From contig UBJR01000010.1 of NCBI GenBank assembly GCA_900465675.1, positions 1 to 64,000 of the forward strand: a DNA stretch of 64,000 nt, given 5' to 3'. Below the pieces are notes generated by a model, which was given only the letters and a program-made list of their open reading frames with translations, ran no database searches and was not told where the DNA came from. Shown here in pieces: positions 7,611 to 15,621 of this stretch (the first letter of the stretch is position 1; each line of letters begins with the position of its first letter). Position numbers and translations under genes: made by a program. This stretch comes from Hyphomicrobiales bacterium. GTDB taxonomy: Bacteria > Pseudomonadota > Alphaproteobacteria > Rhizobiales > Rhizobiaceae.

Positions 7611-9563
7611 ATGTGTGGTATTGCGGGATTTTTGAACTGGACGGGTCTGGCTGACGGCGCTTTTGTTGAGCTAAGGCGGATGACGGATGCCATCGCACAC
7701 CGCGGTCCGGATGATGAAGGCGGATGGGTCGATGCCGGCGCCGGTGTCGCCCTCGGGCAGCGCCGGCTTGCCATCGTCGATCTCTCGCCGGCAGGCCATC
7801 AGCCGATGACGTCTCATTCCGGTCGCTTCGTTATCATCCTAAATGGTGAAATCTACAATCACAGGGAGCTTCGCGCTGTCGTCGACGCCGGCAGCGGCCC
7901 CGCCGACTGGCGCGGCCACTCTGACACCGAAGTCCTGCTGGAATGCTTCGCCCGTTTCGGTATCGAAGATACGCTCCGCCGTGCCGTAGGCATGTACGCA
8001 TTCGTCGTCTGGGATCGGCAGGAGCGGGTGCTTACGATGGCACGCGACCGCTTGGGGGAGAAGCCGCTATACTACGGTTGGCAGGGGACTACCCTCCTTT
8101 TCGGCTCAGAGCTTGCGGCATTGCGAAGCCACAGCGCGTTCAACGCCCGCGTGGACCGGGACGCGCTGACATTGATGATGAGGCATAACTATATCCCTGC
8201 ACCTTACTCGATCTTCCGCGGCATTCAGAAACTCGAACCGGGTCAGATACTGACGCTGCGTGCTGGAGAGTGCGACCCGTCATTCACGGTCTACTGGGAC
8301 GCTGCGGCCACGGCAGAGCGCGGCCGGGCGAACCCTTTCGCGGGAACGCCTGCACAGGCTGTAGATGAACTGGAGCGGCATTTGCGATCGTCCCTAGAGG
8401 GGCAAATGATGGCTGATGTCCCGCTCGGCGCATTCCTTTCCGGCGGTATCGATTCATCGACCATCACCGCACTTTTGCAGACGATGAGCGACAAGCCGGT
8501 CCGCACCTTCTCCATCGGCTTCGACGTGCCCGGATATAATGAAGCTGAACACGCAAAGGCCGTTGCGGAGCATCTGGGAACCAAACACACCGAGCTTTAC
8601 GTAACCGGCAAGGATGCGCTTGATGTCGTTCCAATGCTTCCGTCCATATACTCGGAGCCGTTTTCCGATTCCTCGCAGATTCCGACTTACCTTGTGAATA
8701 AAATGGCACGGCGCGATGTCACCGTATGCCTTTCGGGCGATGCGGGCGATGAGCTTTTTTCCGGATATACGCGCTACAGCCTGACCGAGGCCACCTGGGC
8801 CAAGCTTACCAAGATACCCCAGCCAGCGCGCAGGGCCGTAGCAAAGCTATTGGAAAGTGTCCCGGTGCAGTCCTGGAACGCCGTGCTCGGCCCCCTTCTT
8901 TCGATGGCTCCGGGCCGCCTCCGGCATACAAGGCCGGGTGATCGCCTGCACAAGATCGCGTCGGTGATTGGCGCGCCATCGGCCGCTGGCATTTATCGGC
9001 AACTGGTGTCGCATTGGGAAATGCCCGACCAGCTTGTGATCGGCGGAACCGAACCGCCTACCCGCATGACGGGCTTGTCACGCCTACCGGACTTCAAGGA
9101 GTTCCTGCACGAAATGATGTACCTCGATGCGGTGGCCTATCTTCCTGATGATATCCTTGTCAAAGTCGATCGGGCAGCGATGTCCGTTGCTCTTGAAGGC
9201 CGGGTACCGATGCTTGATCATCGAGTTGTAGAATTTGCCTGGACCTTGCCGACGTCGATTCTGCGTAGGGAGGGTGTGCCCAAGTGGCCGTTGAGGCAAG
9301 TTCTGCACAGATATGTCCCGAAGACGCTGATCGAACGCCCGAAGATGGGCTTTGGTGTTCCGATCGATACATGGCTTCGCGGCCCTCTCAGGGATTGGGC
9401 CGAGGCCTTGCTCGATGAGAACCGGCTTCGCCAGGAGGGCTACTTCAACGTAGCGCCGATCCGGCAGAAATGGGAGGAACACAAGTCCGGCCGGCGCAAC
9501 TGGCAGTATCATCTCTGGGATGTCCTATCTTTCCAGTCTTGGCTCGAAAAGGCAAAACCGTGA
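7611..9563 (+). CDS. asparagine synthetase-like glutamine amidotransferase (AsnB family)
   Basis: A 650-residue two-domain enzyme. Residues 1-200 form a class II glutamine amidotransferase domain with the N-terminal nucleophile cysteine (MCGIAGF), RRLAIVDLS and NGEIYN. The C-terminal part is the ATP pyrophosphatase synthetase domain with the PP-loop FLSGGIDSS near residue 276. All catalytic motifs seen are intact. In polysaccharide loci such AsnB homologues (for example WbpS of Pseudomonas aeruginosa O6) amidate the carboxylate of uronic acids. That fits the neighbouring uronic-acid-forming genes, and I prefer this to a role in asparagine supply. The next gene starts inside its stop codon (GTGA). 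A second AsnB is encoded at 13726-15606. Confidence 0.85.
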   Translation: MCGIAGFLNWTGLADGAFVELRRMTDAIAHRGPDDEGGWVDAGAGVALGQRRLAIVDLSPAGHQPMTSHSGRFVIILNGEIYNHRELRAVVDAGSGPADWRGHSDTEVLLECFARFGIEDTLRRAVGMYAFVVWDRQERVLTMARDRLGEKPLYYGWQGTTLLFGSELAALRSHSAFNARVDRDALTLMMRHNYIPAPYSIFRGIQKLEPGQILTLRAGECDPSFTVYWDAAATAERGRANPFAGTPAQAVDELERHLRSSLEGQMMADVPLGAFLSGGIDSSTITALLQTMSDKPVRTFSIGFDVPGYNEAEHAKAVAEHLGTKHTELYVTGKDALDVVPMLPSIYSEPFSDSSQIPTYLVNKMARRDVTVCLSGDAGDELFSGYTRYSLTEATWAKLTKIPQPARRAVAKLLESVPVQSWNAVLGPLLSMAPGRLRHTRPGDRLHKIASVIGAPSAAGIYRQLVSHWEMPDQLVIGGTEPPTRMTGLSRLPDFKEFLHEMMYLDAVAYLPDDILVKVDRAAMSVALEGRVPMLDHRVVEFAWTLPTSILRREGVPKWPLRQVLHRYVPKTLIERPKMGFGVPIDTWLRGPLRDWAEALLDENRLRQEGYFNVAPIRQKWEEHKSGRRNWQYHLWDVLSFQSWLEKAKP

Positions 9564-10723
9564 AGCGTCGCCTGCTGTTCGTCGTCAATGTCGATTGGTT
9601 CTTCGTGTCTCATCGCCTGCCGATAGCGCTCGCCGCTCGTGATGCAGGCTTCGAGGTGCATCTGGCCACGAAATTCACAGGACATGAAGCGCGGCTGCGA
9701 ACCGAAGGATTGATCCTCCACTCTCTCGATATCGAGAGGAGTAGCGGCGGTCTCGCAACCCTGCTTCAAGAGTTTTTGGCGATTTTCCGCGTCATGAAAT
9801 CGGTGAGGGCGGACGTGGTGCATCTGGTAACGGTAAAGCCGGTATTGGCCGGCGGCCTGGCTGCGAGATTGACTCGCACGGGCGGCGTTCTAGCTGCGAT
9901 CTCGGGGCTTGGTACGATATTCCTAGCGACGGGATGGTGGGCTTGGCTGAGAAGGGCTCTCGTCGAACGGATCTACCGCTTTGCTCTGGGCCACAGAAAC
10001 CTTCAGCTGGTCGTGCAGAACGGCGATGACAGAAATCTGGTTCAGGCGATGACGCAGCTTTCCGACGATGCGATCACGTTGATCCCCGGTTCCGGCGTGG
10101 ACACGGATCTGTTCCATCCCCGATACACCGAACGGCATGGCAAGCTCGTGGTCATGCTCGCCGCGCGTCTGCTGAAAGACAAAGGTATCAGGGAGTTTGC
10201 CGAAGCGGCCAAGTTGCTGTTGGCGGATCCGGACATCGGACGCGACCGGGTGCGCTTCGTCCTGGTGGGTTCGCCGGATCCGGAAAACGTGACTTCGTTG
10301 GCGACAGAGACGCTCGATAGTTGGCAGTCTGATTGCATCGTTGAATTGTGGGGATCCCGCAGCGACATGGCTGACGCGCTTGGCGCCGCAGATATCGTCG
10401 TTCTTCCTTCGTACAGGGAAGGCATGCCGAAGATTCTGTTGGAAGCCGCAGCCTGCGGGAAGGCAGTTGTTACCTCGGACGTACCTGGTTGCCGCGATGC
10501 GATCCGTCCTGGCCGTACAGGTCTGCTGGTCAAGGTACGCGACAGCGCTTCACTAGCCGAAGGAATCAAACGGTTGCTGGTCGACAAGGACACCCGCAAT
10601 ATGATGGGTCAGGAAGGCAGGAAGTTGGCTTTGGAGCGCTTCAGGATCCAATCCGTGGCGGAAACGCATCTCGCTCTTTACGCCAAGCTGATCGCAAACG
10701 GGCAATCCGGTGTAAACCGTTGA
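9560..10723 (+). CDS. GT4-family glycosyltransferase (third)
   Basis: A 387-residue GT-B glycosyltransferase of the PglA/WbpT-like subgroup. The N-terminus reads VNVDWFFVSHRLPIALAA, a hallmark of bactoprenol-linked HexNAc transferases, followed by VHLVTVKPVLAGGLAARL. The donor domain has LLKDKGIREFAEAA and PSYREGMPKILLEAAACGK. GTG 9560 overlaps the AsnB stop by four bases. The frame continues upstream to 9470 inside asnB, but that part has no family similarity. It is the last gene of the plus-strand unit 3714-10723 and converges on the minus-strand operon ending at 10786. HexNAc or HexNAc-uronamide as a substrate is inference. Confidence 0.8.
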   Translation: MKRRLLFVVNVDWFFVSHRLPIALAARDAGFEVHLATKFTGHEARLRTEGLILHSLDIERSSGGLATLLQEFLAIFRVMKSVRADVVHLVTVKPVLAGGLAARLTRTGGVLAAISGLGTIFLATGWWAWLRRALVERIYRFALGHRNLQLVVQNGDDRNLVQAMTQLSDDAITLIPGSGVDTDLFHPRYTERHGKLVVMLAARLLKDKGIREFAEAAKLLLADPDIGRDRVRFVLVGSPDPENVTSLATETLDSWQSDCIVELWGSRSDMADALGAADIVVLPSYREGMPKILLEAAACGKAVVTSDVPGCRDAIRPGRTGLLVKVRDSASLAEGIKRLLVDKDTRNMMGQEGRKLALERFRIQSVAETHLALYAKLIANGQSGVNR

Positions 10724-10785
10724 AGCTATTGTCGCTGTCTCAAAATAAGCCTGGTCGGTAGGCTTGGGATCGGCCGAGACATCTC

Positions 10786-11190
10786 CTACATCACGAGAAA
10801 ACGCATTGCTGGGTAGCTGAAAACAGTTATTGCGAATGCGCATATAACATTCGCAATTAAGCTGTCCAACCCGTGCGTGTTGATAAGATAGCTGGCGAGA
10901 AAACCACCCCAGACAGCGTTAAAGTTTACCAACAGCACATATCGCGTGCCGCTTCGCTGCAGTGACTGCTTGCTGCGAAAAGTGAAAGCGTATTGAGCGG
11001 AGAAATTGAAAAGGCTCGTCAACAAAATCGCCAATCCGCTAGCCAACCCGACGGGGATGGTTGGAAAGACTTTCGAGGCGCTCGATATGACGAGGAACAA
11101 CACAAAAGTCATACCGCCTATCATTAGGTAACGCAGGATCTCAAGGATGCGAACCCGCGAAATTCGAGGCCTGGACTGATTGTCAGACAT
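10786..11190 (-). CDS. GtrA-family membrane protein
   Basis: A 134-residue protein with four hydrophobic segments (YLMIGGMTFVLFLVISS, GLASGLAILLTSLFNF, YVLLVNFNAVWGGFLAS and the C-terminal LIANVICAFAITVFS). It carries the GtrA signature FNFSAQYAFTFR after the second segment. GtrA proteins are thought to flip bactoprenol-linked sugars for periplasmic O-antigen decoration. It overlaps the upstream methyltransferase by eight bases and is the last gene of the operon that also encodes a GtrB-like GT2 and a large membrane protein. Together they look like a three-part Gtr system. Confidence 0.8.
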   Translation of the reverse strand: MSDNQSRPRISRVRILEILRYLMIGGMTFVLFLVISSASKVFPTIPVGLASGLAILLTSLFNFSAQYAFTFRSKQSLQRSGTRYVLLVNFNAVWGGFLASYLINTHGLDSLIANVICAFAITVFSYPAMRFLVM

Positions 11191-11932
11191 CGTCGGAGCG
11201 CTGCCACTGGGCTATGAACATCGGATAAAGTGAAGTTCCCGGAAGCTTGTTGTAGACTCGTTCCATCCACATCAACGGTTTGGCGAGAAATGGTTTCAAC
11301 TGATATGGAACGCGGGTGATCAGACTGTTGAGGACGAGAAAATAGGCGGGGCCACCGAGATATCTGACGCTCACAAGCCTGAAGTCCTTGCTGGCGATAG
11401 CGAGAATCTCGTCATGATGTAGCGGATGCTCCTCCTGAGCTCGGAACCACCGATCCTTCCTGTACCAATGCTGCCGTACCGCGTTCAGGAAAAAACCCGC
11501 ATTGGGTTCGACCATTAATAGATGCCCGCCCGGCTTCACGAAACGTGCCATATTTTCAAGCGTGGTCGGCAGGTCGTTGACGCAATGATGCAATCCTCCG
11601 ACAACGAAGGCGGTGTCCCGAGGTGGTCCAACGTCAGCATCACGCGAGGACAGATCGACAACGCGAGCGTTGTATCCAGTATGTCGCTCATACGACGCAC
11701 AACATTCGGCGGAAATATCTGCTCCGGCAAGTCGTGCGCCGGGGAAAATCCGCGCGCATTCCGTCGAATTCAGACCACTTGCGCACGCGAGTTCGATAAC
11801 ATCCTTACTGTTCAGGTCAATATTTCCAAAGAGCACCGGATATATAAACTCCCGTCTATATGCCATGGATGGCTCATCGAAATAGTGGCGTTCGTAGTCG
11901 TCCAGTATGTCGTCATAGTGTTCCGCCTGGCC
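11183..11932 (-). CDS. class I SAM-dependent methyltransferase
   Basis: About 249 residues with a Rossmann-fold methyltransferase domain. Motif I is VIELACASGLNSTEC, followed by an acidic loop (LAGADIS). The post-motif region reads DTAFVVGGLHHCVNDLP and PGGHLLMVEPNAG. I chose GTG 11932 because AGGG lies eight bases before it. A TTG at 11977 in the same frame would overlap the upstream gene by 32 bases and has no ribosome site. Its 3' end overlaps gtrA. In this setting it probably O-methylates an O-antigen sugar, but the target cannot be read from sequence. It is not closely similar to the neighbouring methyltransferase. Confidence 0.7.
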   Translation of the reverse strand, partial: GQAEHYDDILDDYERHYFDEPSMAYRREFIYPVLFGNIDLNSKDVIELACASGLNSTECARIFPGARLAGADISAECCASYERHTGYNARVVDLSSRDADVGPPRDTAFVVGGLHHCVNDLPTTLENMARFVKPGGHLLMVEPNAGFFLNAVRQHWYRKDRWFRAQEEHPLHHDEILAIASKDFRLVSVRYLGGPAYFLVLNSLITRVPYQLKPFLAKPLMWMERVYNKLPGTSLYPMFIAQWQRSDDV

Positions 11933-11945
11933 CACGTGATATTCC

Positions 11946-12722
11946 CTAGACTGTGTCCGAAGACTTTTCGGCAACAAAAAGGTGGTTCAGCCCGTAGACA
12001 AAACTCGACTTTCTGACGGTTGAAAAACCCGCTCCGCGTATCAGATCGGTGACCATTGTAGGGTCCATGCCCATCATTTCGCCGTCGGCCACGTCCCGAT
12101 GTTTGTCCTCGCTATACCACCAGATCGCATGACCGACCTCGCCGATGAGGCGGCCGATCATTGTAACGATCAACCGCCCGCCCTTTTTTAAGATGCGATG
12201 GCTTTCAGCAAGCGCTTCGATCCGTTCCGGAATGTGGTTTAGACATGCCACTAAGCATATCGTATCGAAACTTTCGTCATCGAAGGGAAGCTGCCTACAG
12301 TTCTCCACTATGACGCATTCGCCACCCCAGTCAACAACGTCAAGGCCCTTACTGTCCATCGAGCCGATTTCGTTGGCCGTGCCGATGCAGGCCTCACGGT
12401 AGAGATTCACCAGCATGTTGTCGCCGGCACCGATATCAAGCACTCGGCCCTTCATCAGCGGAAGGACCACGGAGAGGCGCTCAGCGCGAAGAGATGTCAG
12501 GTGAAGCCGCTCATTGACATGATCTGGCAGCGCAATCATTCGCAACGGTGCACCCGCAAGATCATACAGATGTTGGAGGGTTGACTTCGGGCGGCTCAGG
12601 GACCATGCCGGCGGCCGACCGCTAAACATCTTCAGATTGGTCAATCTGCAAACCTCTATTGCTAAATTACCAGTATCGGAGTTCAAACTCCGGTCCGGCT
12701 TTAAATCCAATTCGCTGCTCAA
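11946..12722 (-). CDS. class I SAM-dependent methyltransferase
   Basis: A protein of about 258 residues with a Methyltransf_11-type core: motif I VLDIGAGDNMLVNLYRE, then QLPFDDESFDTICLVACLNH and RILKKGGRLIVTMIG. The first 50 or so residues lack similarity, and the annotated TTG start at 12722 is poor; ATG at 12629 is a plausible alternative giving about 227 residues. It lies between the GT2 gene and the next methyltransferase in one minus-strand operon, so it is probably an O-antigen sugar methyltransferase. Terminal methylation can also cap rhizobial O-antigen chains, but nothing here proves that. Confidence 0.7.
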   Translation of the reverse strand: MSSELDLKPDRSLNSDTGNLAIEVCRLTNLKMFSGRPPAWSLSRPKSTLQHLYDLAGAPLRMIALPDHVNERLHLTSLRAERLSVVLPLMKGRVLDIGAGDNMLVNLYREACIGTANEIGSMDSKGLDVVDWGGECVIVENCRQLPFDDESFDTICLVACLNHIPERIEALAESHRILKKGGRLIVTMIGRLIGEVGHAIWWYSEDKHRDVADGEMMGMDPTMVTDLIRGAGFSTVRKSSFVYGLNHLFVAEKSSDTV

Positions 12723-12787
12723 TAACAGACGGCATTCACGCCTGCAATCAAATGTGAAAGTGCGTAAGTCTTATACAAGTTGGGTTT

Positions 12788-13729
12788 TTACTGATACTCT
12801 TCAGCAGAGACATTGCCGTCCGATCCGGCCACGCGGGCAATGGGTGTGGTATCGGGGAGAATATTCAGGCGCAGCTGGCTGATCTGGTCTGTTACCAGAC
12901 CCATGCCCATGCAAAGCAGGCCAGAGCCGAAAATAAGGGATCCGCCCAAAGGCAGCCCACGTCCCTCAGTAAGCGCGACGACAAGACTGTAGAGCACGCC
13001 GACCATAACCAAGATCAGCCCTATCGGCATGAAAAACCGCATCGGCGCAAATAGAAGAACGGCGCGAAAGAGCGCTAGCATGGCTTCAAAGCCATCTTTC
13101 ATGCGGACAGTCGATTGTCCGATGCGTGGTGAAGTCCTGATTTGCTCGAATGCGATGGGATAGCGGCGTTCGATCATGACCAGCGTGGTGACAAGGCTTG
13201 AACTGAACCTGTTGGGGATCAGCGAGCAATAGGGTAGGATGACCTCGCGGCGGAAAATGCGTAGACCACAGTTCAGGTCGTTGCCGGCATTGATCTTCAG
13301 GCCGCGACCGACGAGCCGGATCAATCCCTTTCCAACGCCACGTATGAGGTTGCTTGCTCCATTGTCACGTTGCCCGATCACAGCCACGAGGTCGTCCTGT
13401 CTGATCTTGGCGTAGCAGCGGGCAAGGTCTTCGGGCCGATGTTCGTTGTCTGCATCGAACCAGGCAACGTAGTCGCGGGTTGCGACTCGCATACCCGTCT
13501 TCAGCGATGCGCCCTGTCCCCGGTTAAAGGCATGCTGCAACACCCGAACGCCCGCGCGGTCGGCCGCGGAGGCGAACGTCTTATCTCGCGAACGATCATC
13601 TACAACAATGATTTCCGCAGCCTCAAACGTCTGCAGCAGCTGGTCGAGCGTCACCCCAATCCCGTTCTCCTCGTTGAAGGCCGGAATGACAATACTGAGT
13701 TCGGAGGCGTCGATACGAGCGGTGGTCAT
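12788..13729 (-). CDS. GT2 glycosyltransferase with two C-terminal membrane segments (GtrB/DPM1-like)
   Basis: A 313-residue protein. Residues 10-230 form a GT-A fold with IVIPAFNEENGIGVTL, IIVVDDRSRDKT, the DXD-like WFDADNEHRPED and a downstream RRYPIAFEQI segment. Residues 235-300 contain two hydrophobic helices (FFMPIGLILVMVGVLYS and SLIFGSGLLCMGMGL). This is the architecture of GtrB and dolichol/polyprenyl-phosphate sugar synthases, which make a polyprenyl-phosphate-linked monosaccharide. ATG 13729 overlaps the upstream AsnB stop (ATGA); the frame extends to 13777 without similarity. With GtrA and the membrane protein at 15622 it suggests periplasmic side-chain addition. Confidence 0.8.
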   Translation of the reverse strand: MTTARIDASELSIVIPAFNEENGIGVTLDQLLQTFEAAEIIVVDDRSRDKTFASAADRAGVRVLQHAFNRGQGASLKTGMRVATRDYVAWFDADNEHRPEDLARCYAKIRQDDLVAVIGQRDNGASNLIRGVGKGLIRLVGRGLKINAGNDLNCGLRIFRREVILPYCSLIPNRFSSSLVTTLVMIERRYPIAFEQIRTSPRIGQSTVRMKDGFEAMLALFRAVLLFAPMRFFMPIGLILVMVGVLYSLVVALTEGRGLPLGGSLIFGSGLLCMGMGLVTDQISQLRLNILPDTTPIARVAGSDGNVSAEEYQ

Positions 13730-15606
13730 ATGGAACGGGTTCCCTCTATGAAGGTCGCAAGGACGAGTAGCGTCCATACCACGAATCGGTGGTCGCGCCT
13801 CTGTTCACGATGTTCCCGCCAGATTCTGCGTACACCGTCTGCGGAAAGGCTGGGTGCAAGGATATCCGCATGTCGGTCAAGCAACCGGTCGGCATGCGCC
13901 TTTAATTCGTTGCCGAGTAGTGCGCTCATGGGCACGTTGAACCCCATCTTGCGGGCGCGGAAGACTTCGACAGGAAGCCCGAGCCGTTCGGCAGCACGCC
14001 TGAGGACGATCTTCGTTTGTCCTCTGTTGTCGACCATCTGCCGCCGTGGCAAGCCTGCCGCCAGTTCGCACATACGGCGATCGAGAAACGGGACACGAAC
14101 CTCCAGGCCATTGTACATGCTGGTACGGTCGGTCTTGATCAGCATGTCGCCCGGCAGATAGTAGCGCTGATCTGCCAGCAGTCCTTGTTCCCATGCGTCG
14201 CTTCCGTCCGCGCCCGCTGCCGCATATCCTTTCAGCGGATCCTCGCCCAGCTGGGGTTCAAGGAGTTTGCCATAGAGGGATGCTCTCTCGGTGTCGCGCA
14301 GGTATCGCCGCCAGTTGGCATGAGGCGCGGAACTGGAAAGCCCATCCAGCAGGCGTACGATCATTTCACCGCGGCTGACGCGCCGGTTGGACGGTCGCGC
14401 AAAAGCTTGGGCAATCCGGCCTGCATGCCCCAAGGCCGTGCGTATTGGAAGTCGATGTACATGCCTCGCCAAGGCGGAGGCGCGGTAGGTTGGGTAGCCG
14501 CCAAAATACTCGTCTGCGCCATCGCCGGATAGCGCGACTGTCGCATGGCCGCGTACCGCTCGGGCGAGCTGAAAGGTTGCCAACGCACTGGAATCCGCCA
14601 ACTCTCCGTCCACCGCGTCGACGGCGGAGCGGAAATCTTCGACAATGTCCGAGCGACCCATGTCGATGAAGGATATTGGTCGCTTCAGGCGCTTCGCAAT
14701 CGTTTCTGCAAGCAGCGATTCATCGTGCGAACGATCCGAAAAGCGCACAGAGAAAAGCCTTACATCACGGCTTTCGGGAAGACAGGCCGAAATGAGCGTG
14801 GAATCGATACCACCGCTCTGCAGGACGGCTAGCGGCACGTCGGATACGATCTGATCGGCCACGACCTCACGGAGCTTTCCGATCACCTGCTCGGCGGCAG
14901 AATCCAGGTCGCCCGTGAATTTTGTACGACGCTGAGGTCTCCAAAAACGGTGCTCGTGAATGTCGTCACCGCGCGCGACAAGACAAGTGCCCGGTGCAAG
15001 CTGGGTGACGCCTTCTAGCAGGCTGTTATCAGGTGCGACGTAGCCAAGCGCCAGCATGTGGCTCAACTGTCCCGGATCCAGATCCCGCCGGAATGACGGG
15101 TCGGCCAAGAATGCTTTTGTTTCGCTGGCAAATTGCAGGCCCGTTGCAGTCTGCCTGATATAGAGAGGTTTCGTACCGTTGCCGTCGCGCGCAAGCAGAA
15201 GTGTACCATTCCTCCTGTCGTACAAGGCGATTGCGAATATTCCCTCCAGCCGCTCGACGAAAGCTTCGCCCCATTCCAGGTAGCTTTCCGGTATGACTTC
15301 GGTATCGCAGCCCGTGCGCGCGACGAATCCGCGCGTAAGTCCAAGCGTGGCCACGATATCCCGGTCATTATAGAGCTCGCCGTTGTAGGTTACGACGATC
15401 TGCCCACAGGCTGAGTGGAACGGCTGTGCGCCGGCGCGCGACAGATCCCGGATCGCCAGCCTTCTGTGACCGAATGCGACTTGGCCTTCTGCCCAGGCGC
15501 CACCGCCATCCGGTCCGCGCCGCTCCAGCCGCGCCGTCATGCTCTTCACCAACTCCAGAGAAGCGGGCGCACCGTTTGAGTGGTAGATGCCGACAATGCC
15601 ACACAT
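13726..15606 (-). CDS. second AsnB-type glutamine amidotransferase
   Basis: A 626-residue AsnB-family protein with a class II amidotransferase domain (MCGIVGIYHS with nucleophile Cys2, RRLAIRDLS, NGELYN) and a synthetase domain with SGGIDS near residue 260 and VALSGDGADEYFGGY. It is clearly distinct from the AsnB at 7611: for example, the usual ARDRxGxKPLY segment is ARDGNGTKPLYI here. The two are therefore not a recent duplication. It is coupled by ATGA to the GtrB-like gene and lies 15 bp after the large membrane protein. That suggests it amidates the sugar handled by this module, probably a uronic acid. An asparagine biosynthesis role cannot be excluded. Confidence 0.82.
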   Translation of the reverse strand: MCGIVGIYHSNGAPASLELVKSMTARLERRGPDGGGAWAEGQVAFGHRRLAIRDLSRAGAQPFHSACGQIVVTYNGELYNDRDIVATLGLTRGFVARTGCDTEVIPESYLEWGEAFVERLEGIFAIALYDRRNGTLLLARDGNGTKPLYIRQTATGLQFASETKAFLADPSFRRDLDPGQLSHMLALGYVAPDNSLLEGVTQLAPGTCLVARGDDIHEHRFWRPQRRTKFTGDLDSAAEQVIGKLREVVADQIVSDVPLAVLQSGGIDSTLISACLPESRDVRLFSVRFSDRSHDESLLAETIAKRLKRPISFIDMGRSDIVEDFRSAVDAVDGELADSSALATFQLARAVRGHATVALSGDGADEYFGGYPTYRASALARHVHRLPIRTALGHAGRIAQAFARPSNRRVSRGEMIVRLLDGLSSSAPHANWRRYLRDTERASLYGKLLEPQLGEDPLKGYAAAGADGSDAWEQGLLADQRYYLPGDMLIKTDRTSMYNGLEVRVPFLDRRMCELAAGLPRRQMVDNRGQTKIVLRRAAERLGLPVEVFRARKMGFNVPMSALLGNELKAHADRLLDRHADILAPSLSADGVRRIWREHREQRRDHRFVVWTLLVLATFIEGTRSI

Positions 15607-15621
15607 GAGGCGCTCTTCCTG

